Assembly (NCBI RefSeq): GCF_040954835.1
Contig: NC_090704.1
Coordinates: 35,964,979 to 36,028,978 of the forward strand
Length of the DNA: 64,000 nt
Direction of reading: 5' to 3'
Source of the DNA: Lepisosteus oculatus
Taxonomy: Eukaryota > Chordata > Actinopteri > Semionotiformes > Lepisosteidae
In this document: in pieces, positions 15,101 to 30,100 of the stretch
Layout: every line of letters starts with the position of its first letter
Numbering within the stretch: the first letter of the stretch is position 1
Position numbers and translations under genes: made by a program
Notes under the pieces: model-generated
Told to the model about the DNA's origin: nothing
Database searches by the model: none
What the model saw: only the letters and a program-made list of their open reading frames with translations

Positions 15101-18100
15101 CTGGCCAGAGAGAAAAAAATACTAAGAGGCCCTGTCTGTCTACAATAGTCCTGCTATTGGGGATTTTAACTGTTCTTTCCCTCCAAACCAGGTTAGTCCG
15201 ATTCCATCCTTGCTGGGGTTGGGTGATATTCTGACCAGATGACTTCTCTCCCTGCCCCACCTCAACACACTCGATCCTCAGCCCGCTGATCTGAACAGCT
15301 CCCCCCTCCCTTCTCACCTGGCCTGGTGTCCGCGGATGTGGGCCTGGATGGTGATGGCTTTCTGCTTGAAGAAACGGAAGTTGCGGCGGCAGATGAAGCC
15401 GCGGATGTTCCTCTGGATGGTGATGGCTGCCCAGGTCTGGGTGTGGCTCCAGCGCTCCTCCAGCTTCTGGTGCAGGTCCTCCTTCAGGAACACCTGTTCG
15501 ACAGAAAGTCATGCCCAAGACCTCCCTCACAACAAATTCCCCACTTTTGCGACACAGGTTAAGTGTGAAGTTCAGGTAAATTTTGTTTGGCCACCTAGTC
15601 CCCTCTGTATTTATTTAAATCAGAGGTACACACCAGGTAGCATCAGCCCAGCTACTGTACCTTGGTGAGCCCGAACTGATAGTGTCCTGGTTCTGCACCT
15701 GGCAGTCTCTCCAGCAGGGCGGCACACTGTTCTCTCTCAGACAAGTGTGCAGGACGCTCTGGCAACAAAGGACCATACCTGAATGGGAGGGAGGTACTGT
15801 GACTCTTATGATGTGTTATATATTGCAGAAATGTGTATGGGTTTAGACAAACATGCAGTAAACATCCCCATTCCCAGACATCAGTCAATAACCTACTGTA
15901 TTTCTACAGATTTAAGATCCAATGGAAGAGACTCCACTACATATAGACCTATTATACAAAAACAGATCATTCTGCATTTGTTTGTTTTGGATAATTGATC
16001 ACTACATTCGTATATTGGCATATGAGGACTATCAGTGTTTTATATCAGTGTTTTCAGGATGTACAGTTCTGAGAATGGTCTCACATATCTCAAGCTGCAA
16101 CAGTATTCACTGAAAATGAATGATGTAAAAACCCCATTGTGAACCATCTAATCTGATAACGCTTATGTCTGAGACAGTCCTATTCCATGTTCATGCGATG
16201 CTCCCATAAGCCTATTATGGATTGAGGAAACAACAGTTGATTTAAAATCATTATTGGGGACAATAATTGCAGTTGATTTTACTGCTACAGTCATAATATA
16301 TGAAGTTGCAAAAATCAATATACAGTTAATGCAATCATGCAATGAAAGAACTACGATTAACAGAAGGACAATAAAGGAATTTACTATGAACTCAGGCATA
16401 TTTTTCTGATTTTGAATTAATTTCTGACTATTTTATTCATTCAATACTGTTTAATTTTGTTAACTTTTCTAAATGTACTGATAGCAGTCCATTCAAAGTG
16501 AATGAATCTAAAATACAGGGTACAAATACCTCTGTCTATAACTACAGTTAGTCAATGTTCTATACTGTGTATGGCACTGGAACACTAAGATGACAGAGAC
16601 AAAGACAAGACTGGGAAGTCAGCTCCAAGAATTACCTGTCTATGAAATAAGAGTAGGAGAGTCTAAGAGGATAGCCCTCTTTCCTGATGTGGATGGTCTC
16701 CAAAATCCCAGCGTGCCTCAGCTGCAAGGTCACATAATCGACATCAAATATTCCAGGTAGCTGAGGGAAAAATGGTGCAAGAATTGGAAATTCTACCTTC
16801 ACGTCTGCAATTCTGAAGATTTTTCAGGTCTCATCAAATAATCAATACCTTGAAACATTAGGATAAGGGTTTAATGCTCTTATAAACCTAAGTTGGACCA
16901 ATTTAATCTTTATATTCAGTGTCTAAACTGTTGGTGACACAAAAACATATATACCTGTAGATAAGCTAAATGAGTTGTGATTGTGTCTGCTTTGCTTTGA
17001 AGGTGTGTGGTGTGGAATATAACAAGAGAAAACAGATTTTAGAAGATACTATCTATATTTTCATAGTGGGACAACATTGAAATCCATCCCATGTGAGCAA
17101 CACAAAACCTACCTTTTTTGAGTTTGGTTTGAGGCAGCGGATGAAGGTTGTTTTACACCTGTCAGCAAAGAGGGAAATAGGTGTACATTAGACATCACTG
17201 AATTAGATGATAGTAGTACAGTATGGGTAAGGTTATAAAACAAGACTGAGTATGCTGGACTCTTGACAGGTTCAAAGCACAACGACAAAGAGGATCTTTC
17301 TTTCAGTAGCTAAATATTGTTTGAAGTAAATAAGTCATAAAAAGAGACATGGACACTAAGCCAGCGACATGCCCCAGAAGCCTCACTACACAGCAGATCA
17401 GTAGGTAAATTCAGAGGGGTGACAGTAGCCACACTGCTCTCTTTCAAGTACAGGATCAATGGACAGCCAGAGGCCTTCTTCAGAAATCATGTGGATTCAG
17501 TTCAGAGCCAAAGAGCTTTGGTCTTTCTAACTGGAACACTGGAGATAGTAAACAGACCTGACAATATATCTGCAACGTTGGCATTGTGAATCACTGTGAA
17601 TTCAATCAGATAGCTTCCTGCCTACCAGGCTGACCAATAAGACAATGAAGAAATGACACAGACAGCTTGAAGAAAACGATGAAATGTGCAAGGTGCTTGC
17701 TTATAGTTATACCTGTTGTATACAAGTTTATATCATAAAATGATATACATGGTGAAAGTCAAACGCTACATTCTGAAATAGCATCTGTTCTCTGTTTTCA
17801 GTGTTATTTATGTAACAATACATACCGTACAAGTTGAGTGAGCTGCTACAATTATTGAATACTTAATGTGTGCTTGCCATGATCCAGCTGCTCAAAGAAA
17901 ACCAGTTTATGCGAGGCTGTTCCTGTGAGGAAACCTTTAAATTAAACAATGCCCCCCAACGTGTGCTACCTCTCCAGACGAGCGGTCAGCTCGGATAGTG
18001 ACTGCTGAAACCGAGACGCCACAGTGGGGGGGTGCTGGCGGTGACCTTTGCCCCTGACCCCCAGCTCTTTCTGCTGCGCATAGCCTTCCTGTACCTTCAT

Positions 18101-21100
18101 AAACAGCGTGGAGACCATCTGAGCAGATGAGAGGACACTCAACACATCAGGCCACACTCAAGGACTGGGTTTGCTAACTATTAAATGGACACAGTTACAG
18201 CAAGCACCCTGCCATTCACACACCATGGGTGTAGCTAGCTGCTGTAAGTATTCCCACACTAAGATGGTAGGCATGCCCACCATTTTAGGGGCCAGAGACT
18301 ATGTTATGACATAGAAAAAACACTCAGGTGCACTTCGGAAATTCATATTTAACAATGCAGCCTCTGTTTCAGTTCCACCACAGCTTCTTGGTGAGTGCAA
18401 CAGTGAAGGGGTTTGGATTACTCATTTTATCATGATGGTCACCTTGAAAACAGGCTTCTTTTCGCAGTTTAGCAGCTGGGCTGTTTTTTAGAGACTGCAG
18501 TCTAATAGCAAGCATCATAGCTCACCTCTCTTTTCTGAGCTCCTGAGCAGAAAAGCAAAGGTGAATTATGAGGGGAGATGAGAGGTTCCATTCCCAATTA
18601 TAGCACTTTATTCTATGAAAGGCAGGTCCCAGTGATGGGACTAACACAGCCATCTGCCTCTGTTTTTGAGAGATGGAATATGTACAGTTTTCACTTAAGT
18701 ACCACTGGCCCATACAAATGAGTTAGTTGCAGACTGTTATTCACCACTGTTCCAGGCAGAGATTACCTTCAACCGGCTCCGTGCGAAGAGCTCCAGGACT
18801 TCAGGACGAAACTGGTCATGGTTCTTATTCAGAAAATTGTGAACCTGAGAGCACAGGAAAATAAAAAGAAAACCCTGTCCATCACATCACTAAACTGCTT
18901 GTAGCTTTCTAAATTTAGGATGATCTGTTATCTCCATTTGAAATTCCTTGAGAGCACTTTCTCAGCTATTTCCACCAGCTCTCAAGCCCTGCTCTCTGGC
19001 TCTGTACATCCACACATTTTTTAGAGTTTCAGTGTTCATTTTTGTATTCAATGTTTTCTTTCAGACATATTGTGTTCCAGATCACAATTTATTAATTGAT
19101 GAAAACAATACACCCTGGATGGGCACTCACAGAGACACATGACGCTACCAGCATGTCTTTGGGATGTAGGAGGATACTGGATAACATGAAGGAAACTCAT
19201 GCAAACATGGGGATACACATACACACTCCATGCAGATGGCACCCCAGGAAATGAACGTAGGACCTCAGTGCTACAGAGCAGCAATGCTAACCACTGTGCT
19301 ACCGTGCTGCTTTACATTACATAATATTTTAACTCTTTCTATATGGTATCAATATGTCTTTTGGCTGTGGCTCTGCTCCTTGTGTAGACAGTGCTCATGA
19401 TTTCGAAGAGCTGGGCTAGGTCACACGTACCTGGTAGGTCACAGCGCCGGCGTAGTGGTGTAAAGTGAAGACGGGCAGGGGGATCTTGGGCTTTGTGTAG
19501 AAGGGGCTGTTTCCATGGTGATAGTGGCACTTCTGCAGGAAAGTGTGGTCTGTGGCCTGTGATAGAGAGAGAATCACAAAGTGTTGGGTAGGCAAGTGTG
19601 GGAAAGTGTTCCTGTGCTCCTAAAATACTTACTGCCTACTTCAATTAGGACATTTGGATCTTGTGGATTGGGTTCACATCAGTTTGATTAGGCTTTAAAG
19701 AGCAAGTAGCAAAACTCTGAAAACATAAGCTGTAGACTTAGTTGCATTTAATTCTGCAGTCAACATTTAGACAGCTTTTTTTGGCAGACATAATTGTAGC
19801 ATCAGGCATGAAAGCTGGGCAGCTTGCTCCAGACTATGACAACTCATTGGGCTGACATTGTCATTGAATATTTGTATAAAGTTCTTTCATAGTCTTCCTC
19901 TCTGCTTAAAACTACACACAATCAGCGCTTTCAACTTGTCAGGGTACTATTCTAAAGCATCAACATCTTTTTTGCGCTATGCTGTGTAGAAGACCTTTCT
20001 CTGTTAGATTATTGTTTAGAAGAAGAGTACTAATTCTGAATTACATAATGTGGGTATTCACAATAACTTTTAGCACAGGCTGTTTAGTGGAATTTAAATC
20101 AGTGCCCAGGGCCATGCAGTTCCCACCTGAGGTAGGCTGGTCTGGTCATCCAGGATTCTAAGGATACCATGTGGTCGAGCACAGATGAGGTCCAGGCAGG
20201 ACTGACAGTCCAGCAGGGGTACTGGATACCACTCAATCTGCTCTGCGCTATACTCTTCCTGCAGGCATCAGGACACAAATAGAGTACTATACTGACTGGC
20301 ACTCAAAATATAATGTATATTCTTACATTAGCTCATGTGAACTATATAAAATGTACAGGGAGAGAATAACAGGGAGGAACTTCAGAACTCCTTGCGCCAG
20401 CTGTATGAAAGCTGTTCCACAGCTATACCTTGTGGAACAGCTATATGAAAGTGTCAGGACTGGTTAGATATTAAGCAAATGATATCCTTAAACTTAAATT
20501 AAAAAATGGTGCCGGCACTTACAGATTATAGCATCATATTGGTATTGCCTCCACAGCTTGACTAACATCTGAATGAGAACTAGGTAATTCTTAAAATGCA
20601 AAAAGAAATTAAATGATGGGTGGCACAATAGCGCAGTGGTTATTATTGCTGCTTTGCCTGTGCAAACAGCTAAGGCCCAGGGTTCAATTCCTGAGGTGCT
20701 ATCTGTGTGGAGTTTGTATGTTCTCCCATGTGTGCATCAGTTTCCTTCGGGAGCTCTGGCCTCCTCCCACAGTCCAAAGGGATAGTGGATGGTTAATTGG
20801 ATTCTGTAAAAAACTGGTCCTGGTGTCTGACCACTTTGACCTTCTCACCTGCTCCTGTGAGACCACCGCCTTGTTGACGAAATGCTGCAGCTGCTCGTTA
20901 GCATAATTAATACAGAGCTGTTCAAAGCTGTTCACCCCCAGGTCCTGCAAGGTGAGAAGGGGTTGTGAGTGGGCAAAGCCTTCTTCACTTGGGAGCAGGA
21001 ACCTACTCCAGATCCCGCAGTCAGGAATCCGGTAGGTATTCTGTGTTTCTTTAAACAATCAGTAGGTTAAAGCTTTGAAGAAGAATTAAACTGGTCCAGT

Positions 21101-24100
21101 GAAAGTTAAATCAGATCAGTTATACACGTTTCTCTAACGAAGAGTTTACAGTATAAAATATAAGGGGACAACCTACTAGACTACAGACCCTGAGAACTGT
21201 AGCAGGGGACTGCTGATATACCGTCAGGCAGTGGGACAGTGCGAACATGAAGAGACATGATCACAATTATACATTGGCAGAGGCTTTACCAGAGCTGTTC
21301 CTGACACACATAAAGCTGCCAGATCACAGACAGACAGGACCTAGCTCAGGCACAGGCAATCAGCGTGTGAAAATCATGCCAACAGACAGCACAGTATTCC
21401 AACAGCCCCGTGTGTAGACAGACAAGAAGACAGGAAGACAAGAGACAGCACCTCGAACCCATAGATGTCCACAATGCCCACAGTGCTGTCCATCTCTGAG
21501 GGGATAAGCCATTCATTGATTCGGGCCAGAAGCCAGTCAAACAGCACCGAGTACAGGGCCTTGGAGATGGCATCCCTGCCAGCACAAATACAACAGATCT
21601 GTTCATAGGCGGCTGCAGCTGGAGCACATCTGCAGTCACATCCTGGAATTCAATCACATCCATTCATTTTCTAACTGCTTCATCGAATACAAGGTTGCAG
21701 GGAGCCGGAGTCTCAAGCAGGCAAAGGGCATGCAGCGGGATACACCCTGGATGGGATGCCAGTCCATCACAAGCTATCGTTAATTTATTGATTAATTTTA
21801 AATTGATTCATGAATTGATGTCATATGTCCAAGTGCTGTTAAACACAAAACAAAATTCTTATGCTGAAGTAAGAATACATTCATAACCTGTAGTTTCTAA
21901 CTCCTCTTCTTAATTAGACTATAAGAGAGCTTTATATCACAATTCAGTTCAAATGTTTTCGGTCCCAGTCTTGAATTATGTGTTTTTATGATCTAGACAG
22001 GAGCTTTGAAGGTGACTGGTTGGTTACTTAGTATTTACTGTATAAAGTATCTTCACGCTATCTAATAATTTGTTATCTTTTGTTTAATTTTACCAATCTT
22101 AAATATGATTTACATATGGAAACCTCCGCAGAGTTAACCTAGTTTATCAGGTATGCTTGACTCCATAAATAAAACAGATCTCACGGACGTTTCTTCAAAA
22201 ACTCATACTGCTGCTACTCATTTGCTCATTGTACCTAACACTGTGGGATCCATTTACCTTTCTTAATCATTCCTTTCATCCAGGCCAAATCCCTTTCTCA
22301 AATTCTTCATTTACCAAAGTGCTCAATGCTATGGAGGTTACCTGAACCTCCTGGAATGTGGTGATAAACTCTGTTTAGACATGGCCAATGGACACGAAAC
22401 TATCCACTCCTGCAGGAAGGCAATGAGGAAAGGAGTCTTCAGCATTCCAAGGAGATACATACCTGGACTCAATGGCACTTTCTACAGACAGGGGGCAGTA
22501 GATCCTGTCATACGATGTCTCCTGGCAAAAGACAAAGATAACCCATGCAGAGAAGTGCAAGCAAATTCCTTCCATGGTTTGAGAGTAGGGCTAATGACAG
22601 CAGACTGAAGGACCTTGAATCTTTTTTTGGTCTCAGTTGATAACAGCTGAAACGAAACTAGATTTTGTTTTTGTTTTTTTTCCAGATTTTAACAGAAATA
22701 TTAATAAGGTTGGGGAAGCACAGTGGTGAAGTGATTAATAATTGCACTGGGGCCCCGAGTTCAATTTCCAGAGAGCTATCTGCATGGAGTTTGTATGTCT
22801 TTTCATGTTTTTTTTAAGCTGGTGCTCCAGGTTCTTCCCACAGTCCAAAGACATACTGGTCATATACATCTCTTCTGTTTTATTTGTACTGCTGGTTGGC
22901 GAATAGTTGTTTAGTTCCCACCTTGTGCCCAATGTTTCCCAGGGCAGGCTCTGGCCTACTGTGAACCTGAATTGGATACGCGTGTATTGAAAGTGAAGTG
23001 GTGATGTGATGTGAGAAGCAAGGTTGGAATTAGTTTCAAATAAAGTTCAGCAAGTGCATGGTGAAACCTGTTTTTATGCCAAGAATTACTAATACATGGA
23101 TCAAATCGCAAAGCCATATTGGGGCAGCTAACACTAAGACCTTTTAATAATTCAGTGTGACTGTGATGGGATGGAGACAAGCATGCTTTGATCTGCTAAA
23201 TTAGCATTTATTGCTTAAACCACGTTATGTTCTTATAATTGGTTATTTTCTGAATGCTCTCAATTTCTCAAATATCTACCCAAAAGAAAAAGTTTAAATA
23301 CTCATATGTTCTCGTGCATGTTTTTCCAAAATATTTGCTACAGGTTTATTAATCCTGGAGATGTAGTACAGGATTTAAACCAGGAAAGGTGGTGTGGCAA
23401 ATTCCTCCACTGTGACCTTTGACCCCTTCAATAAAAACACTTCTTGCCTACCAAGACCTGCCTGCCCCACCCGTGTCTTACCGTAATGCGGTGAGTGATG
23501 GCGTTCTGCAGGGCGTCCGCCGAGATCTGAAGCAGGCTGCTGACAATCCGCGTCTCTGCATCATTAAAGATCACCGCCAGCTCATACGAGTCGCTCTGAG
23601 GACACAGCAGACACTGCACAAGTGAGGGAAGGGTTACATTTCACTAGCCGGAGCTCCACTAGGTCCTCTTCAACACAGCTACCAAAGGATTTTGACATAA
23701 GACCCACAAACTCACGTTTAAAAGTCAACAGTAGGGTTGGGCTTTACTGAGACAGATTAAATCTATTTCCCCTTTTTCAATTTTTAACTTCTCAATTATT
23801 GTAATTCAAGAAAGTCTTTATTGTAATTTCTCCTTAGCCTTGCACGTGCTATCCTTCCTTATCATGTAATCTTTAATCTTCTGATGTCTCTTTGAATGAC
23901 TAATAACTCATTGTAATGCTGACTCTTCAAATCTTTCAGATATTTATTAAACATGCCATTATTTTTACCATCTTTACTGTTTGTAAAATCTGTTTTCTTT
24001 TTACCACACAGTATGTCTAGATATGTTTTTACATGTCTGTCTTGTATCTTGTTAGTTGTGTCCAATCAAACCAATGATGTTTCAACCATTAAGGTCTTGT

Positions 24101-27100
24101 AACTTCCTCTTTTCACCTTCCATGTATCATTCCTTAGGCCGTTTTTAAGGAACTAAGCAGCATCAACAAGAAAGAATCTCATAAATCATCCAGAATCCCA
24201 CCTATCCAAACAAGAGATTTTCCAATCCCCTGAACCGCTTGTCTTTGGTATAGAATAATAGCTCTTAGACTCACATTTTTCATCAAGCCCTGTGTGATGC
24301 GTAAGACCAAGTTCTATTCCTATCTATTTTTGCTCGGTATTGTGTCAGTTATATCACCACAACACAAACACTGCTAGTTTTAATACTCAAATGGTTGCTT
24401 TGTGGGAAAAATATAAATAAGTACAAATCTGTTTCCAGAAGCATTTTTCATCTGCTGTCAACTTTACCAAATTACTGTGTTGCAGATAAAAAAATATGAA
24501 GGATTTGTAAGTCTGCAAACTACAATAGAGCTCAATTGCACAATGATCTCAAGTGTAGTTTGCATACTTACAAATCCTTCCTCTGCAGAATTCACTCAAG
24601 ATGACATCTCTCCTGCTGTATCCTATGTTGTCTGAGTGGGTTTCTGTGACTTCCAAATGCTGGAATTGCAGACTCCTTCATTAACAATGCAGGATTAAGC
24701 AGAAGAGATCTCTTCTGGAACCCACTGGTCTACTGGAAGCAATACGAGATATAAAAACATATTAACTATGTACAGCATGAGTATCAATAACTTACGTTTT
24801 CTGTAGCTGTGCTAGTTACCTTTAAATGTAATGGAGCTCTGTATAAAAAATAATGGAAATTATAAGTAGAGAACTGGGAAAGAGGAGATAAACACAACCT
24901 CTCCTTGAAATCTGCAATATAAAAGCTGAGTGAGGCTCCAAGACTAACTAACCTCATAAGAGCTAAAGCAGATGTTGCCCAGCTGCAGAATGGAGGACAG
25001 GATGGCCCAGGTGATAGTCAGTTGATCTTCACTAAGGCCAATTTTCTCCAAGCATCTGAGCAGAAGTAGGAAGTCTTGGTCGTCCCACTTCTCTTCCAGC
25101 TCACAAGCCCCCCCCTGTCCACAAAGTCCCACATTCAACCACAGGCCTCACTCAGCCAGTTACAAAACACCAGCCAAACAAATTGTGCACTTGTCACTCT
25201 TCCATTAAAGATCCCACATTTAACAGTGACACTTTAAGGGGATTTTAGAAGGCTTTTCTTTTTGCTATCTTTGCTGTTATTCCTGCAAATCTGTTCAAAG
25301 TCCCCTATCTCCTCAGCATGTATAACCTTAGAAAAAATACCAGTATACTGTATCTATCACGACCATCTATTTTGTTAAAATGTGGAAATACCTCATGTGG
25401 GATAAATGCAAACAGGTAGTCTCTGCAATGCACAATCGCCATCCCCTTTCTATTGCAGACTGCCAGCTGACTGTGTACAGTCTGTCTACAAGAAGCTGCC
25501 AGGACCTAAATGAGACTATAGCCACCGGACCACTACTCATTTACTATAATGTAAAGACACAGTCTTGATTAGGTAAATCAAGGACACAACTGGCTAATGA
25601 AATAGCTCAGATTTGAATTCTAGACAGAATTACCCATCTCACTACAAGCAGAAGGAAGCCTTTGCTAATTCGGCCACTCAGAAACTTTTTGTAAATGACA
25701 ATATTGCTCCAGGGCAGAAGAATTCAACACTCTACCAGTTCAATTGCTTGATCCTCAATTCTTCAGCACCAATATTAAAAAAAAATCTCTCATTGACTGA
25801 AGTATTGTCTTACCTGGTTGAGGTAGTAGTAGGTCTCAGCGCCCTGCAAGTAGAGCTCCTGCTTCTGCTGCTCACTCAATCCGGCCAGCATCTCATAAAA
25901 CACGTGATAGTTCCTCTCTCTACTGGCCTGAGGATAGAGTGAAAGAGAACTAAGCCCATGGAGAAAAGATGCAGCATAATAATGGACCAACTATCAATTT
26001 ATGGGATACGTTAACAGATAAGTCAAAGCCGGAGCGGTTCTAATGTGTGGCTTTATTTTGTTCACCATATTCGAGTTTCCATCAAGATTGTCAAGAGATC
26101 TACTCTAGTTATCACTTTTATTTTGGTTTAGCATGCAGGCAAAGCTAACAACGCAAGAGAGAGAGGAGACAATAGCAAAGCAGACCTGGCAATGTCACCT
26201 CTCATGTGCTGGAACAGGACACTCTACTGGAATCATTTCATAGCATGGTTTAAGAGTGCAGTTCCACAAGATGCACGATCGTACTCAATCACTATAAATG
26301 CGATCCAGGGCAGAGATAGGGTCTTCTGATATCAATATACCACCTTTCAGTAACACAGTGTTTGATTTTACATTCATTCTAAATACAATGCATTTTCATA
26401 TACAAAAGAAGATCCTAGATAAATACATAGAACAAAGATACAATATTTTGCAAAAGCAAATCAGGTTATATTAATAAAACTTGAAAGAATATGTGTGACT
26501 TATTTCTATTCAGACTTTGATTACTTATTACAGCCTTTCAGTCCATGATTTCATCACTACAGAGAACCTCTTCGGATTTCTTCAGTAGTGATGTCACTGT
26601 AACAATCTCAACTCACACACTATGAGTTGCCAGTTACACAGTTACAAAATTAGCTATGAAGCCGGGGCACCAATTTGACCTTTATGTGATAACCATATGT
26701 GGTAAAACCTTCTGGCCAGGCATGTGCAACTTAGGACCCACCTGGAATACAACACGAGATTTCTCGAGGAGATACTGTGACAGCGAGGTCCCAACCACCA
26801 GCCCACTGTGGACAAACAGCACGATCGAGTGACCTGTTAATCCATGACAACTATCCACAGCCTAAGTGTTCTATCCTTTAATAAACACTAACAAACAAAA
26901 TCTACTGTAAAACATGAGATCCTCACTCAGTTTTCTAGCTACAGTTAGATCCCTTCCATCATTAAAACTTTATTTCCCAATTTCTGGTGTTAGATTAGAT
27001 GGGAAGGATGTATATTAATATTGATAATATTAATTAATGTTGATATTAATATTAATAAACACTTATATTAATATTAAAGAATTATTTTGATAGCATCAAG

Positions 27101-30100
27101 CCAGCAGTGATTCTGTACTGTGTGAACAATGAAACATACATTACTTAAGTAGTGATTGTTGCATATGACCTGTGACATACTACTGACATACTTCTAACCA
27201 TTTTATCTGATGCAGAGTAGCAGGAGAGCCAGAGACTATCCTGGCAAACAACTGGCTCAAACCAAGGTACAGACATAGACACAGTCACACCAGGGCCAAT
27301 TTGCCCATAAGATAATTAACCCACCAGTATGTCTTTGGACTGTGGGAGGAAACGAGAGCACCCAGAGGAAACCAGTGGGGAAAACATACAATAGATATCA
27401 TGGCAGGAATTGAACTTAGGACCTTAGAGCTGCCAGGCAATAATACTAACCACCGTACTACCATGCCACCCTGCATCACTGCCATTGAGGATGGAATTAT
27501 TTGTATAACTGCATGGACTGCATCTTTAATAGAAAACTCGCCATGCTGACAGGAGAGAGAGGAGATGTTTCAACAAAAGGCCCTGGGTCTTTGGAGGGAA
27601 GCATCAGGAGTCGGCAGCAGGACTCACTGTCGAATGTGGATGTGCAGATATTTCCCGAAGCGGCTGGAATTGTTGTTCAGGATGGTCTTGGCGTTCCCGA
27701 AGCTCTCCAAGATTGGCAGAACTTCTGTGGGCTGGGGGAAGGACAGATTACAGAGACGCCTAAGAGAAAAACTCAGAACAATGAAATATCCTGGGCCGAC
27801 AGCACAGATTAGGCCGTAAGGGGAAAGTGGTGCTGTGCTGCATCAGACATCAGACTGACCTGTCGCAGGCCCTCCACATTGCCCTGGTACACAGTGCTCA
27901 GGTACTGGACAATCAGTTTGGCTGCCTCCGTCTTCCCTGCACCACTCTGACCACTGTGGAGTGAGGAGACCATGACTCAGTCAGACCAAAGGATATCTGA
28001 GATCAGCTGTGCTAGCATTTATATCGCACTTTACAGACCAGAGTAGCAGGCTGATAAACAGAGCAGCGGATCTGCCCAAAGCTAGACAAAAACAGAAGCG
28101 ATCATAAAGACAGAAGATCAAATACTAGTTCCTGAAAGCTTTCTTTCAGTTCAAAGTAAATTACCTACATTGATTGTGTGTGCCTAGAGTGTAATGGAGC
28201 CATGATCTCTTTTGTGAGGTTAAGAACACAGCTGATGAGCATAATTCTGCTCTGTGGAAGGGGTCATGACTGACATCCTACCTGATGACAACACACTGCT
28301 CCTGTGCAGAGCTCTGGGAATGACAGTAGGCAGCATCAGCAATGGCAAAGACATGCCTAGAGAGAGGACAGACACACCCTCCAGTCATCACAGTACTGCA
28401 AACACTAGCACTGCAATCACCCTGGCACTGGCTTCTCTGAGGACACGGCTGAATCTTCAGACCTATTATAGACATCTTCAAATAAGGTAAGAAATATTAT
28501 ACTATATTCATTTTCAGATATTTTTCAGAAACATCCTACAAAAAAATGTTTTTGCTAAAAACCAAGAACCCAGGAAAATACCACTACCAGTCCAACTTTG
28601 TTGCTAAATATTTCCATTTCTGCATTTTTTTTCCATTGCTAATATCTCAGAACCTTTTACCGTAAAAAGGCCACTTTCTTGGATTTTTAGTATGGTTGGT
28701 AAGGGTGTCCTCTCACTCCCTGTAAAATAACAAGGATGGCACCCACATTGGCCTGCTCTTATAATCTACATCTTTGAGCTGGACCCATGGTGACAGAAAA
28801 GCCAAAGCAACAATTATTTTGTTTAAACTGCTATCCTGGAAGAGATAAAAGATTTTCACTCCAGAGCAGGATTTGTTTTTAATTTGCTCTTAAGTTCTTA
28901 AGGTAAATATATAAGTTTAAACTTTTGACTGAGTTCTGAGTAGAAAGCTGTCTCTCTGAAATTTGCCTTACAGAACCGGAGAAAATGTCTGTACTCACGG
29001 GGGGTTGCCCTGCAGCTCCTTGCCCTGGTACTGCTGGCTAATCTCCTCTGTGTAAATCCTCAGTGGTTTGAATGGATTCACAGACAGCAGCATGTTCCCA
29101 ATGTAGGTCTGGAGGCAAAAGAAATATTGCTGTATTGCCTTGTGGTTTCTAATTCGGGTGATTTTGGGAACACTTTGTTTGAAGCATTTGCTGTTAAATG
29201 AGTAGAATACCAAGGTTCTTTCTGAGTGCTTAGCTTTTCTGGAAGAAGTAACTTCACTGCCAGAGTTGGCTTTTTTGGATCCCTATAGTCTACAGACTGC
29301 TGTTTGGAATCTGAGCTGTCTTATAGTTGCCTGACCAGGATGTCTTCAAGTCTCTGACTCTGCAGAGGTGGCATTGAGAACTGCTTCTGACTTCCTTCTG
29401 ATGCTGGACTGTGCTGTTTGCACAGTTTACCGTAAAAAGAAACCCAAAGCTCAATATTATACACTTCAGAGAAGTCCTAAACGTTTCTCTTCTGACTGAA
29501 AATGTGTGAATCAAAATGTTGGCACCTGGAGCTTGGAAAAAAAAACTTTGTAAAAATAATCAAATAATGAATCTGAGAACTCCTGCTTTAGGACGGAAGA
29601 GATGTATTTACATACGTAAATGGTGTCTCGATGAAACCTCTTCTTCAGATTGAGAAGCACTGAGCTCTCACATACCTCCCTGGAAAAAGAGAAACGTGAT
29701 ATTGAGCAATCAACAGGCTGGCGTTGTGAGAGCAAGAAACCAAGTAATCTTAAAAAACTGTTCTGCCACAAAAAAATTATTTACAGCGAGAAAGACATCA
29801 TAAGCAAGGAGTCCCTGCTGTCTTTCTCCAAAAAATATGCCTTTTAACATAAAAAGAGAGTATTTTTAAAACACGTTCTTCTGTCTTTACAGCATACAGT
29901 ATATATGGGCTTCAATATACACTGCTCCCACTAGAAAGACAAAACAAAAAATCAAAGGCCATGGAACCAGAGCGTGACAAAGGAGTGTGTTGCTTCTCAA
30001 GGGCTCCCCTTCTGATCAGGACTTTGGGGGACCCAAGTGAATGGCTCCCCATCCTCTTCAGTTGGATTCTGACTGTTCATTTTTGACTGCTTGTGCCTCT

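Noticed and set aside
15318..15668. Plus-strand frames over the IQ exon
   Set aside because: Antisense shadows of myo15b exon 22, whose minus-strand frame carries recognisable IQ motifs.
18525..18541. 17-nt microexon (ELRKE) with good AG and GTGAGC borders
   Set aside because: The exons on both sides join in phase 0 and 17 nt would shift the myosin frame.
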